From an uncultured Lactobacillaceae bacterium (lineage in GTDB: Bacteria; Bacillota; Bacilli; Lactobacillales; Lactobacillaceae), in NCBI GenBank assembly GCA_945285405.1, contig CALYQJ010000006.1, positions 1 through 64,000 of the forward strand: a stretch of DNA of 64,000 nucleotides, written 5' to 3'. Positions 1-7,999 of the stretch are shown piece after piece (within the stretch, counting starts at the first letter, position 1; every line of letters starts with the position of its first letter). The notes below the pieces were generated by a model, which did not search any database, was not told the DNA's origin, and saw only the letters and a list, made by a program, of their open reading frames with translations. Made by a program: the position numbers and the translations under genes.

Positions 1-26
1 GTAACGACCTTTGTTTGTTGTGACAT
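1..26 (-). CDS. Start of a probable DUF2815-family phage protein (partial)
   Basis: Only the first eight codons are inside the window; they read MSQQTKVV on the minus strand. A strong ribosome binding site (AGGAGG, about positions 42-37) stands before the ATG at 26. The gene follows directly after a DUF2800-type gene. In many Firmicute prophages a DUF2800 gene is followed by DUF2815, a family whose proteins begin with a similar short polar segment and a KV(V/I) motif. The assignment rests on this order and on those few residues, so it is an inference. The ATG is in frame with the upstream frameshifted DUF2800 reading frame, so both run off the window edge as one open frame, but the ribosome binding site marks a separate gene. 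Confidence 0.4.
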
Positions 27-27
27 A

Positions 28-758
28 TTATTTTTCCTCCTTAAATTTATCCGCGAGGTTTGATTTACCAATACTCTGGCGGAGATCAGAACCTGTACCA
101 GGGTTGGCTTAACCGTAGGCTTAATAATTTCTTGACTGAACAGTTCAGTGAATTTCTTCTTACTGAGCTGTTTTTCTAACTTTGTAATTGGTAACAGCTT
201 CTTTTTGTAAATATTGTGATAGCTATTAGCTTCAGCAATTTTTACCACGGCTGCTTCATTCTTGTAATGCCGAATTGATCGCCCTTCGGCAATTTTGTAA
301 CTGGGCCACTGCTTATCATGGTTGATAGCTAGGTCGGCAGCGTGGTCTTTGCCCTTGTGAGCCCAGCGGTTTAAATCATCAATGTGCTCTAGAACTTCGA
401 TGACCTCAATATTCGTTAGCAAGTTAGGCGACCATAGTTGAAAGCGTGTGAGCTTGTAATGGTAATCATATCGGGCTGGCAACACTGCATTGCAAGCGGA
501 GAATTGGCACCAGGGATCGTAACAAATAGTACCTTTGCCAGCAAAAGCTAATTCGGCTTTTTGCTTGAGCTTTGTGTTGCCCAGTACATGAATTGCTTTA
601 TTTTTAATCGGGTTACGTTGGGATTGCTCATCAGCACTTAGTGCTTCATCTTTATTATTTGATAGTAATACATTAAATGATTGAACTGTTTCTTGAATCT
701 GCTCGATCATGTTTCCAAGCTCCTTGAGTTTTAAATCAAGGTCATTCATTATTCTCAT
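28..758 (-). pseudogene. DUF2800 (phage RecB-like nuclease family) C-terminal remnant, frameshifted
   Basis: Translated from the ATG at 758, which follows an AGAGG ribosome binding site. The C-terminal half resembles DUF2800 phage proteins: a KQKAELAFAGKG segment, then WPSYKIAEGRS, then KLLPITKLEKQLSKKKFTEL and KPTLV. The N-terminal nuclease half is missing; only about 55 unrelated residues come before the matching part. The cysteine-rich stretch (WCQFSAC...) lacks the regular cysteine spacing of the family. Near 93-98 the frame breaks: restoring one base after KPTLV gives a typical family ending and a TAA at 30-28, one base before the next ATG. It is therefore a truncated and frameshifted relic. 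G+C content here is clearly above the window average, which fits a phage origin. Confidence 0.7.
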
Positions 759-885
759 AAGAATCCTCTTTTACTTCGTTAATCTGTAGCTGTTGAACAT
801 CTTTGCCAGGTGTGATCACCATCAAGTGGTGTGGTTTGCCGAGCAGTAAACGCGGCAATCGTTCACAGAACGTGATTTGACGCAT
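742..885 (-). CDS. Small phage-type protein, 47 aa, unknown function
   Basis: A short minus-strand frame begins at an ATG at 885 (MRQITFCERLPRLLLGKPHH...) and ends at a TGA overlapping the start of the DUF2800 remnant (758), as tightly packed phage genes do. It has the same higher G+C composition as its neighbour. No clear ribosome binding site is seen before the ATG. I do not recognise the family with confidence. It could be a genuine small early phage protein or a decayed piece of one. Confidence 0.35.
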   Translation of the reverse strand: MRQITFCERLPRLLLGKPHHLMVITPGKDVQQLQINEVKEDSYENNE

Positions 886-1004
886 GCTGATAAAAACATT
901 TTAGTGGGATGCTTATTAGCCAAGTTGATTATCCTTTCATTTTAAATTTAGTAAGGACTAAATGTCTTACACTTAAAGGCCATAAGAAACGAAAAAGTAA
1001 ACTA

Positions 1005-1463
1005 TTAATTCTGAAGATTTTTTTTGAGGCACCGATAGATTGTTTGAAACCGCTTAGTAATCGCCATCTTGCTGACGCCTTCATCTTTGGCAATGTCGAT
1101 CTGTTTCATTTCATCCCAGAACTTTTCAATGATTAATTTCTGCTGGGTAGGCTTTAGTTTTTGAAGGGCATTGTATAGTTGATTCGTTTCTTCCTTGTTA
1201 ACTGCTTTTTGGAATAGGTCGTCATTGTCTTTAACTAGGGCACCATATGGATCGTAGGTTTCAAGTGAAACGTGACGTCTAGTTTCACGATGATTATCGT
1301 TGTATTCGTTGCGATTGATTTCGATAATTTCTTTACCCATAGCTTCTGTGACCGAGATTTCTTCTATGCCAGTTGGCTGGTGTAACTTGATGCACATAAA
1401 GCCATCTTTAGTATCTGAAATCTCCATATTGAGTTGGTGACGGTCGTCGTAATATTTTTTCAT
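1005..1463 (-). CDS. Phage-type sigma-70 region 4-like transcriptional regulator
   Basis: A 152-residue protein. The N-terminal part (MKKYYDDRHQLNMEISDTKD...) and the C-terminal helix-turn-helix (about residues 95-150: LQKLKPTQQKLIIEKFW, then IAKDEGVSKMAITKRFQTIYR) match the small sigma-factor-like regulators common in Firmicute prophages and integrative elements. Only region 4 of a sigma factor is present, so it probably acts on phage or element genes with, or instead of, a resident sigma factor; that role is an inference. A good ribosome binding site (GAGGAGG, about 1479-1473) precedes the ATG. The leader upstream holds two interleaved inverted repeats (1487-1594) that could form a pseudoknot ending just before this binding site. 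It heads the minus-strand phage remnant. Confidence 0.7.
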   Translation of the reverse strand: MKKYYDDRHQLNMEISDTKDGFMCIKLHQPTGIEEISVTEAMGKEIIEINRNEYNDNHRETRRHVSLETYDPYGALVKDNDDLFQKAVNKEETNQLYNALQKLKPTQQKLIIEKFWDEMKQIDIAKDEGVSKMAITKRFQTIYRCLKKNLQN

Positions 1464-1839
1464 AAAAAATTCCTCCTCTTGGATCTCCCAAGCGAAGGAA
1501 TCGAAGGCACGCTAAAAGCCACTAGCAGAGCAATAAGAAACAGACCTAAACGATAAAATCGCTTGGGTACTGCAACTTGCTTTACTAGTGGCTTGTTACA
1601 GAACACTATTAAATTAGGTGCATGCTAGTAAAAGTTGTTGATCGGGCAACACATGCTGTTTAGCTATTAAAATACGAGATTGCTTAAGTTTATAAACAAT
1701 CTTCTAATAAAAATTGATATAATAAATTTATTAGATTGTATTATTTCTAGTTAACATCTAAAGAGTATCAAGATTGGCTATTTAGCTCAGCTACTTTAGT
1801 TACTCAAAGTTACTCGCAGCTATTTTGGGAGGATTAAAA
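1464..1839. other. Structured divergent intergenic region between phage remnant and Hachiman genes
   Basis: This 376-base gap separates two divergent units. The left part (1487-1594) has two perfect inverted repeats that interleave: CCCAAGCGA (1487-1495) with TCGCTTGGG (1559-1567), and AAGCCACTAG (1516-1525) with CTAGTGGCTT (1585-1594). A third segment, CTAGTAAAAGTTG (1625-1637), can pair with about 1573-1588 and so would compete. A small hairpin uses GCATG (1620-1624) and CATGC (1652-1656). The right part (1680-1800) is AT-rich and probably carries the hamA promoter; a TATAAT at 1718-1723 is a possible -10, with no good -35. Confidence 0.5.
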
Positions 1840-3162
1840 TTGGTAAACAATGAATTTAGAATTTTAGTTGATTCAATAAGAATAGCTATGAGTGAGGACG
1901 AGAGGGGATCTATTGAAAGTTCTGTAAATGTAATTTTAGGTAAGTACACTAACAATTGGAAAGAAAGTACGTATAGTTCGCAGAATTTGAAAAAACTTTA
2001 TTACAAAGGGTTAAATCACAGTGCTTCACAGAAGATCAAAGATGCAGTTATAAATGAGGATTCTTTCAGGAGATATGTTGATCAATTTGATGATATAGAT
2101 AAGGAAGCTATTGCCCTAAAGCTTCAAACAATAAACAAAGATGGAAAAACTTTAGAAATCAGTGAGATTTCTTACTTCTGCGTTAACTTACTAAATAGAT
2201 TGGTAGAAGACGCAAGAACGAAGCAGCAAAAAAAGACCACTAAAAGTGGACCGGGTTGTTGTTTAGATAAAACAGTGGCAGATGATTCTTTTGACTCGGT
2301 TTTTAAGGAAATAACGACAGGTAAAATTGCGAATATTAAGAATAACAATGATATACATGCCTTTATTCTGAAACCAGAACTTTTTCCATTTAATTATAAA
2401 AAGTTAGAGAAACTAATTTTAAATAATATAACTAATTATGCAGTTGCTAGAGGAGTTAGCAGAAATGACGTGGCCGGAATAAAAGCTGCTAAGATTTTGC
2501 GAGATTATGCTCATAGTGGTGTTCCAGAAAATATTATGGGAGAAATGCTAACTTATATTTTCCTTGAGCACACAGATAACGCCCATAAAATTTATACTAG
2601 AGCAGAAATTTCTGAATATTCTCGAACTATTGATAGTGAAGGAATTTACGTGAAAAATGATCGAGGAAGATTACAGTTAATTTTAGGAGCGTCACAATTA
2701 CACGATGATTTATGTGGAGCAATTCAAAATGTAGTTTCAGAAATGAAAAATTTTAGGAATAATTGTTCAAAATCATTAATAGTATCGACGGATTTAATAG
2801 ATAAATCTATTTTGAATGAGCAGTATAGTTCCGAAGAAAGTGAGAATATATTGAATGTGATCATTCCAAATGAAGATAGGATAGATGAAATTGCAGCATA
2901 TGGTTTGTTCATTGGTTATAAATTTAAATCAAATATTGATTTAGATGAATGTTCCACTGAAGAAGTAAAAATCGAATGTGAAAAAGTTATAAAAAATGAT
3001 TTTAATCAAGTAATGGTTCAACTAAATAAAGAAATCAAAGATAATAAATGGCAAAAATCATCTTTTTATGTGTATATGCTACCGTTCATTAGTGCTGAGA
3101 AGGATGGGGATAAGATTATGAGCAATATAATCGGAGGATATGATTATGCCAGGACAAAATAA
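1840..3162 (+). CDS. hamA: Hachiman defense protein HamA (DUF1837), N-terminally extended
   Basis: 440 residues. The TTG at 1840 is preferred because GGGAGG lies seven bases before it; the longer frame from 1825 would start inside that binding site. The C-terminal half (about residues 215-435 of the protein) matches DUF1837/HamA: GVPENIMGEMLTYIFLE, then HKIYTRAEI, DSEGIYV, and LILGASQLHDDL followed by an A-I helix. HamA is the nuclease partner of the HamB helicase in Hachiman anti-phage systems. In family members I remember, the last motif reads G-E-x-K, where E and K are catalytic; here it reads GASQ. The N-terminal 170 or so residues are helical and are not part of short HamA proteins. It overlaps hamB by 17 bases. 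Confidence 0.85.
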   Translation: MVNNEFRILVDSIRIAMSEDERGSIESSVNVILGKYTNNWKESTYSSQNLKKLYYKGLNHSASQKIKDAVINEDSFRRYVDQFDDIDKEAIALKLQTINKDGKTLEISEISYFCVNLLNRLVEDARTKQQKKTTKSGPGCCLDKTVADDSFDSVFKEITTGKIANIKNNNDIHAFILKPELFPFNYKKLEKLILNNITNYAVARGVSRNDVAGIKAAKILRDYAHSGVPENIMGEMLTYIFLEHTDNAHKIYTRAEISEYSRTIDSEGIYVKNDRGRLQLILGASQLHDDLCGAIQNVVSEMKNFRNNCSKSLIVSTDLIDKSILNEQYSSEESENILNVIIPNEDRIDEIAAYGLFIGYKFKSNIDLDECSTEEVKIECEKVIKNDFNQVMVQLNKEIKDNKWQKSSFYVYMLPFISAEKDGDKIMSNIIGGYDYARTK

Positions 3163-5761
3163 GGAACTTGCAGAACTTCTATATGACAAATTAAAACAAA
3201 ATTTGTATTTAAAGAGACTGCTTGAAAGGCTTTTTACACAATATTCATACTTTATTTTTGATGCTAAATGGTTTTTAAAAGACAAAGAAAAAGCAGACCT
3301 GTTACGATTTACAGATCTGCTGTCAAAAACGAAGAATTCAAGTGAATTGGCTGATTGTAAAAATCTATCATTAAAAATAATAGCCTTACTTAATGAGATG
3401 TATCCTAAAGATCCCAGTGTAAATTTGGTAAGTGATAGTGTCCTGAGCAGCCTAAATAATTATTTGCCCAGAAAAAATAGTGGGTACAGTAAGATAAATA
3501 CCATTGATTTTTTGTGGGACAAAATAATAGATAATTACAGTACATTAAAACGACGCATACCAGGTGATGGTAAACAGACATTCGTGGGCACTCAAGATAA
3601 GGTTTTTGCCTCATTAAATAAAAAAGTTAATAGTTTTTCAGCTCCAACTTCCATGGGTAAGACATACTTAATCAAGAAATACATTGAATATAAAGTAAAA
3701 GTTGGTGAAGAACTTAATTTTGCCATAACGGTACCTAGTAAGGCATTAATTACAGAAGTAAAAAATTCCTTGCTAAAAGATTTAGGTGTCGAACTCAGTC
3801 ATAACTCTTATCGCATCATTTCAAGTGCTGAAGAGTATGTACTACAGTATGGAAATAGAAATTATATCTTTGTCATGACACCCGAAAGATTGTCTAATCT
3901 ACTTTCGGAAGAAAATAATCTTCGACTTGATTATCTTTTCCTTGATGAATCTCAAAAAGTAACTGAAATGGACGGTCGAAGCATCTATAACTATGACATC
4001 ATTGACCAGGTGCAAAGATGGGAGCGGATGCCGAGATTAACTTTTGCTTCACCTCTTATCCCTAATCCAGATATTTTCTTGAAATTAGTATGCAAAAATC
4101 AAGAGGAATCTAACTATATTAGAGTGAATGAATCACCTGTTACACAAAATAAATTTTTAATAGATCGTTATAATAGAAAACTTTTCATTTACAATGACTG
4201 GGACAAAAAGCCACAGTGGTTAAGTTTCTTTTCTGAAACCCTCATACCATATATTGTTCTTAAAATCATTAACAAAACGGGAAAGAAAAAACAAAGCTTG
4301 GTATATTATGCATCAAAAGCAGATATGATGTCTGATGCAGTTATCATTGCAAAACAACTTCCAAACATTGAGAATACTGAGCTAGAAGAATTAGCTATGT
4401 ATATTGGTAGAAAAATTCATCCTGACTACGTACTGGTTAATTTAGTAAAGAAGGGTATAGCTTTTCATATTGGAGAATTGCCAATTAATGTTAGAACTAA
4501 AATTGAAGATGCTTATCGAAAAGGAATTTTACGGATCTTACTTTGCACTAGTACTCTCATAGAGGGAGTTAATTTACCTGCTGACAATATTTTTGTTACA
4601 TCATTAAACAATGGGAAGAGAAAATTAAGTCAGCTTGAATTTCTAAATCTTATTGGTAGAGTTGGTAGATTAGGTCACTCTATGCTTGGAAATGTATTTC
4701 TTATTACTGGAAAAAAAGATAAATCACATAGTAATTTAGTTGCTTATTTAAAATACCTTGGCAAGAATTTAAAAAAAGAAAAATTGTCTGTTGAAAAGGC
4801 TTTGAAGCCAAAACAAGTAGCTTTAATAAAAAAATCATTGGATAAAGGAGATCTTAGACTAACTACCATAGATAATAAGAAAAACTATGATTTTTTAAGA
4901 AAAATTTCTCTAATTTACATCAAAGAAATCAATCATAAACAGCAGGGATATACCAGAAAACAATTCAAAAAAAGTCTTTCAAATGAGGATGAGGAGAAAA
5001 TAGTTCATGCATTACATGATAAGTACCCTGATGAACTTCAAGATGACGTTAATTTCTCTATAGATCAGTCTAATTTATTAAAGCAATCGATTAGCTCAGA
5101 AGATATTTTTGATTTTCCTCAAATTTTCAATGAAAATCAAAAATTAAATGTTTCAGGAACTTATGATTTTTTTGTTAAACTATCGCATATTTTTAATTGG
5201 GGACTTTATGAGCGGACTTTTGTAAATACTGACATTGATGAGAAGTTACAGCAAAAAACTTTGGAAGATTACGCCAAGCTTACACTACTATGGATTAGTG
5301 GATGTAGCCTTAAAGATATTTGTAGTTTTGCAATTGAAATTCGAAAAAGTGATTCAACATTTCTAGATAGGTTAGATCATGATAGAAGATTGATAGGAAA
5401 TATAAATTGGGAAACTATAACAATTAATATAGTAATGCGTCAAATTAATAAAGTTAATTTTGTTCTAGGAAAGTATTTTCTAAAAGTTGCAAAAGAGTTG
5501 TCTAAAAGTGGAGTCCCACTTTACAATAATTGGTATCGATATTTAGAATATGGAACAAACAGTGAGCTAAGAATATGGCTTCAACAAAACGGATATTCAA
5601 GAGAATCATCGCAATATATCGAAAAAGAAGCGGATAAGTTTCTTATTAATAATGGCCCGTTGGGTTGGCTAATATCAAATAAAATTTATGAGGCTGATGA
5701 TCCAGATATTATCCAGGAAACTACAGAGGTTCGTGAAAATGTACCAGAAATTTTTGAATAG
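3146..5761 (+). CDS. hamB: Hachiman defense helicase HamB (DEAD/DEAH-box, SF2)
   Basis: 871 residues. The ATG at 3146 sits eight bases after GGAGG (3133-3137); the alternative ATG at 3140 is only two bases from it. Helicase motifs, numbered from 3140, appear in order: SAPTSMGKT (Walker A, about 167-175), TPER (247-250), LDESQK (motif II, about 268-273), ASPLIPNP (motif III region), STLIEGVNLP (motif V) and LIGRVGRLG (motif VI). The long C-terminal part has no motif I recognise. HamB senses or unwinds DNA and controls the HamA nuclease; both are needed for defense in studied systems. Translation is probably coupled to hamA through the overlap. Base composition is close to the chromosome, unlike the phage remnant to the left. 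Confidence 0.88.
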   Translation: MPGQNKELAELLYDKLKQNLYLKRLLERLFTQYSYFIFDAKWFLKDKEKADLLRFTDLLSKTKNSSELADCKNLSLKIIALLNEMYPKDPSVNLVSDSVLSSLNNYLPRKNSGYSKINTIDFLWDKIIDNYSTLKRRIPGDGKQTFVGTQDKVFASLNKKVNSFSAPTSMGKTYLIKKYIEYKVKVGEELNFAITVPSKALITEVKNSLLKDLGVELSHNSYRIISSAEEYVLQYGNRNYIFVMTPERLSNLLSEENNLRLDYLFLDESQKVTEMDGRSIYNYDIIDQVQRWERMPRLTFASPLIPNPDIFLKLVCKNQEESNYIRVNESPVTQNKFLIDRYNRKLFIYNDWDKKPQWLSFFSETLIPYIVLKIINKTGKKKQSLVYYASKADMMSDAVIIAKQLPNIENTELEELAMYIGRKIHPDYVLVNLVKKGIAFHIGELPINVRTKIEDAYRKGILRILLCTSTLIEGVNLPADNIFVTSLNNGKRKLSQLEFLNLIGRVGRLGHSMLGNVFLITGKKDKSHSNLVAYLKYLGKNLKKEKLSVEKALKPKQVALIKKSLDKGDLRLTTIDNKKNYDFLRKISLIYIKEINHKQQGYTRKQFKKSLSNEDEEKIVHALHDKYPDELQDDVNFSIDQSNLLKQSISSEDIFDFPQIFNENQKLNVSGTYDFFVKLSHIFNWGLYERTFVNTDIDEKLQQKTLEDYAKLTLLWISGCSLKDICSFAIEIRKSDSTFLDRLDHDRRLIGNINWETITINIVMRQINKVNFVLGKYFLKVAKELSKSGVPLYNNWYRYLEYGTNSELRIWLQQNGYSRESSQYIEKEADKFLINNGPLGWLISNKIYEADDPDIIQETTEVRENVPEIFE

Positions 5762-5776
5762 ATTTTAAAAGGACGC

Positions 5777-5970
5777 ATGTAGGTTTTAATTATAAAAAAT
5801 TATGGAAGGTTTTAATTGATCGTGGAATGAAAAAGAAAGATTTGCATGTAGCTAGTGGTATTAGTACTGCCACAGCTGTAAAGTTAGGTAGAAATAGTAA
5901 TATCACGACAGAGGTACTTCTTAATATATGTAAGGCATTGGATTGCAACGTTAGCGAGATTATGGAGTAG
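5777..5970 (+). pseudogene. Small XRE/Cro-type HTH regulator with disrupted start
   Basis: From 5785 the frame reads FNYKKLWKVLIDRGMKKKDL, then GISTATAVKLGRNSNITTEVLLNICKALDCNVSEIME and a stop at 5968-5970. This is the complete fold of the roughly 65-residue YozG-like Cro/C1 regulators, which begin M-x-F-N-Y-K-K. The expected ATG is present at 5777 behind AAAAGGA, but it runs straight into TAG because the start and the body are out of frame by two extra bases. No other start lies before helix 1; the first in-frame ATG is 5827, which would remove helix 1 and leave 47 residues. It is either a recent pseudogene or uses a non-standard start. It follows hamB by 15 bases. Confidence 0.6.
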
Positions 5971-6362
5971 TAAAGTAGGGAGAATAAAAAATGTAAAGTA
6001 TAGAGTAACAAGATGTGTGATTAGACTAATTTATTAATTAACATAGTATAGTATGCTTAAAAAGCATTAGTATAAAATAATGTATATTTTTAAAAATTTT
6101 TTTTAGATAATTCAGTTTTACACTTTATATGAAAAATAAAAAAATGACTAGGGAAACTAATATACAATCAAAGCCTAAAAAAATAGTTAGTATTATCCAT
6201 AATTTTTAAATCTCAGTTTGTTAACAAATTAAAATAATTCCAGCCTTTTGTTAAACTTTTCAAAAATTGTTTTTAAAGGATTATCCCTGAATAATTTTAT
6301 TAATTTTTTTATATACATTTATAAGGTAAATTCAGATTATGATTATTTAAATTACTTTACTT
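5971..6362. other. AT-rich gap without recognisable genes
   Basis: About 390 bases of very AT-rich sequence at the right edge of the defense island. A weak hairpin (ATGCTT, AAA, AAGCAT near 6054-6068) lacks a T-run and is a poor terminator. I see no coding frame with a start and ribosome binding site. It ends at a strong palindromic terminator at 6363. Confidence 0.5.
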
Positions 6363-6392
6363 AAAAAAGCACATTAATTAATGTGCTTTTTT
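6363..6392. terminator. Bidirectional palindromic terminator
   Basis: A perfect palindrome whose arms begin AAAAAAGCACATTAA and end in GTGCTTTTTT. It has A- and T-runs on both sides, so it can end transcripts from the Hachiman side and from the Rrf2 gene, which ends at 6403 on the minus strand. Confidence 0.8.
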
Positions 6393-6402
6393 AATATCTA
6401 CT

Positions 6403-6846
6403 TTAAATAGAAATGTTTTTACTGTTGTTATTTCGTAGCAAAATATCATCAATAATATCTTGAAGAGAAATTTGTTTCATTTTGTCTTCGGCACTTTTTT
6501 CAATATCTTTATAAAATTCTTTTAAACTCGCTTGAATATTTTTTCCGACAATACATTTGGGATTAGTTTTATGATCAATATGTAAGAGGTGATGATTAGT
6601 ATTGATGGCTTGATAGATGTCAAAAATACTAATTTTACTAGGCATTTTACATAATTTTGGCTGGGCAACACCTTGGTGACTAGTAATTAAATTTGCTTTT
6701 TTTAAATCACTCATCAAATTTCTTATCACACTTGGATTAGCTTCGACACTTTTAGCAATAGCCTTACTGGAGCAATCACTTTTTTGACAAATTACAAGAT
6801 AAGACAAAATATGTATGGCGTCACTAAGTTTACAAGAATATTTAAT
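6403..6846 (-). CDS. Rrf2-family transcriptional regulator, probable ATT start
   Basis: 147 residues if started at the ATT at 6846-6844. Rrf2 proteins normally begin M-K-Y-S-x-K-L-S-D-A-x-H-I-L; here the frame reads (ATT)KYSCKLSDAIHILSYLVI, and AAGGAG at 6860-6855 lies eight bases before the ATT. The first standard start (TTG, 6807) would delete part of helix 1 and has no binding site. The wing-helix part follows (SSKAIAKSVEANPSVIRNLM), then a C-terminal region with a single cysteine in KCIVGKNIQ, as in the redox-sensing, non-Fe-S Rrf2 members. It lies 12 bases behind the NmrA-like reductase on the same strand and probably regulates that operon. An ATT start would keep its level low. Confidence 0.8.
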   Translation of the reverse strand: MKYSCKLSDAIHILSYLVICQKSDCSSKAIAKSVEANPSVIRNLMSDLKKANLITSHQGVAQPKLCKMPSKISIFDIYQAINTNHHLLHIDHKTNPKCIVGKNIQASLKEFYKDIEKSAEDKMKQISLQDIIDDILLRNNNSKNISI

Positions 6847-6858
6847 TAATTTGTCTCC

Positions 6859-7713
6859 TTAATTCATAATAATTTCTTTAATTCCATCACTTAATTTGGT
6901 TAATGGGTGGTTTAAAATTTTAGCTAAGTCATTTGTTGTATCACTTAAAGAACCTTCATCAATGATGTTTTGAAATGATGCGTACATTTCGGAATTTTGG
7001 TGGCTTAACCCTTGCTCTTCTAAATATTTAATATAATTTTCTTTGGTAACTCGCATTATATCACATTTGTAATCCAAAGCCTGATTTAATGCTAAACCTA
7101 AATCTTCATAAGTGTGAGCAGGTCCAGAAAATTCATAAATTTTTTTAGCATCTTTGTTTACCAGTACTTTAGCAGCAGCTTCTGCATATTCTCTTTCAAG
7201 AGCCCAGCCAGCTCGATTCGCTGTCCAATATATTGCTTTTTTTCTTTCTTTTCCGATTTTTAAAAAATTTGTTTCGTTTTCTAAATACCAATTATTGCGT
7301 AAAAATGAATGTGAAATTTTAGAATCAGTTATTAAATTTTCTGTGAATTTATGATCATTGGCTAAAGATGATTTTGAATTTTGAGCATGCGTAAAACTTG
7401 TATATGCCACATAGCTAACATGGTTTCTTTTTAAGGCAGATACCACATTTTTATGCTGTTCTAAACGCGTAATTTCACCACCATCAACAGTTGACGATAT
7501 GAAAAGCACTCTATCAATATTCGATAAAGCTTTTGAAATTTCGTTAGGTCGATCATAGTTTCCAGTTCTTATTGTTAAATTAGGAAAAAGTTTTTGCGCT
7601 TTTTTAAAATTTCGAGCAATTATAACAATGTCTTTAGGATCAACTAGCTTAGTTAAATAATTTACAGCTATGATTCCAAAACGACCGGTAGCAGCAGTAA
7701 TAGCATATTTCAT
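6859..7713 (-). CDS. NmrA/QorB-like NAD(P)-binding oxidoreductase
   Basis: 284 residues from the ATG at 7713, which has GGAAGG ten bases upstream; an earlier ATG (7731) overlaps that site and lacks its own. The N-terminus MKYAITAATGRFGIIAV is the dinucleotide-binding beta-alpha-beta motif, followed by short segments typical of NmrA-like atypical SDRs (VLFISS; YVAYTSF; LRNNWYLEN). Relatives are NAD(P)H-dependent quinone or azo reductases, or redox-sensing proteins without catalysis. The stop codon overlaps the ribosome binding site of the Rrf2 gene, so the two form one operon, probably answering disulfide or electrophile stress. The substrate cannot be told from the sequence. Confidence 0.75.
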   Translation of the reverse strand: MKYAITAATGRFGIIAVNYLTKLVDPKDIVIIARNFKKAQKLFPNLTIRTGNYDRPNEISKALSNIDRVLFISSTVDGGEITRLEQHKNVVSALKRNHVSYVAYTSFTHAQNSKSSLANDHKFTENLITDSKISHSFLRNNWYLENETNFLKIGKERKKAIYWTANRAGWALEREYAEAAAKVLVNKDAKKIYEFSGPAHTYEDLGLALNQALDYKCDIMRVTKENYIKYLEEQGLSHQNSEMYASFQNIIDEGSLSDTTNDLAKILNHPLTKLSDGIKEIIMN

Positions 7714-7734
7714 AATTTTAGTACCTTCCATTCA

Positions 7735-7786
7735 TGTTGTTTTAAATACAACAAGTTTAACATACTTTATATTGCAATAAAAGCAA
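7735..7786 (-). promoter_or_regulatory. Candidate promoter and Rrf2 operator of the reductase operon
   Basis: On the minus strand TTGCTT (7786-7781) and TATGTT (7764-7759) are separated by 16 bases. Just downstream lies the inverted repeat TGTTGT-N7-ACAACA (7735-7753), over the expected transcription start, where a repressor would act. Binding by the adjacent Rrf2 protein is an inference. Confidence 0.4.
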
Positions 7787-7999
7787 CAATTTTATGCATA
7801 AAAAATATAACTATGGATTTACAAAAAACTAAATAATATAATTCCTTTTTTAAAAAGTAATATAAAAAGTTAAATAATAAATTTGACTTTTGGTACGCAA
7901 AAAAACAAAAAAAGTGCATAAAAAAGAACATTTTATTTTATTAGTTCTTATTTTATAAAAAAGAATAACTATTTTTAAAAAAACCTATATTATTTAAAT

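Noticed and set aside
909-1136. 75-residue plus-strand frame opposite the sigma-like gene
   Set aside because: It is the antisense shadow of the minus-strand regulator and lacks a ribosome binding site.
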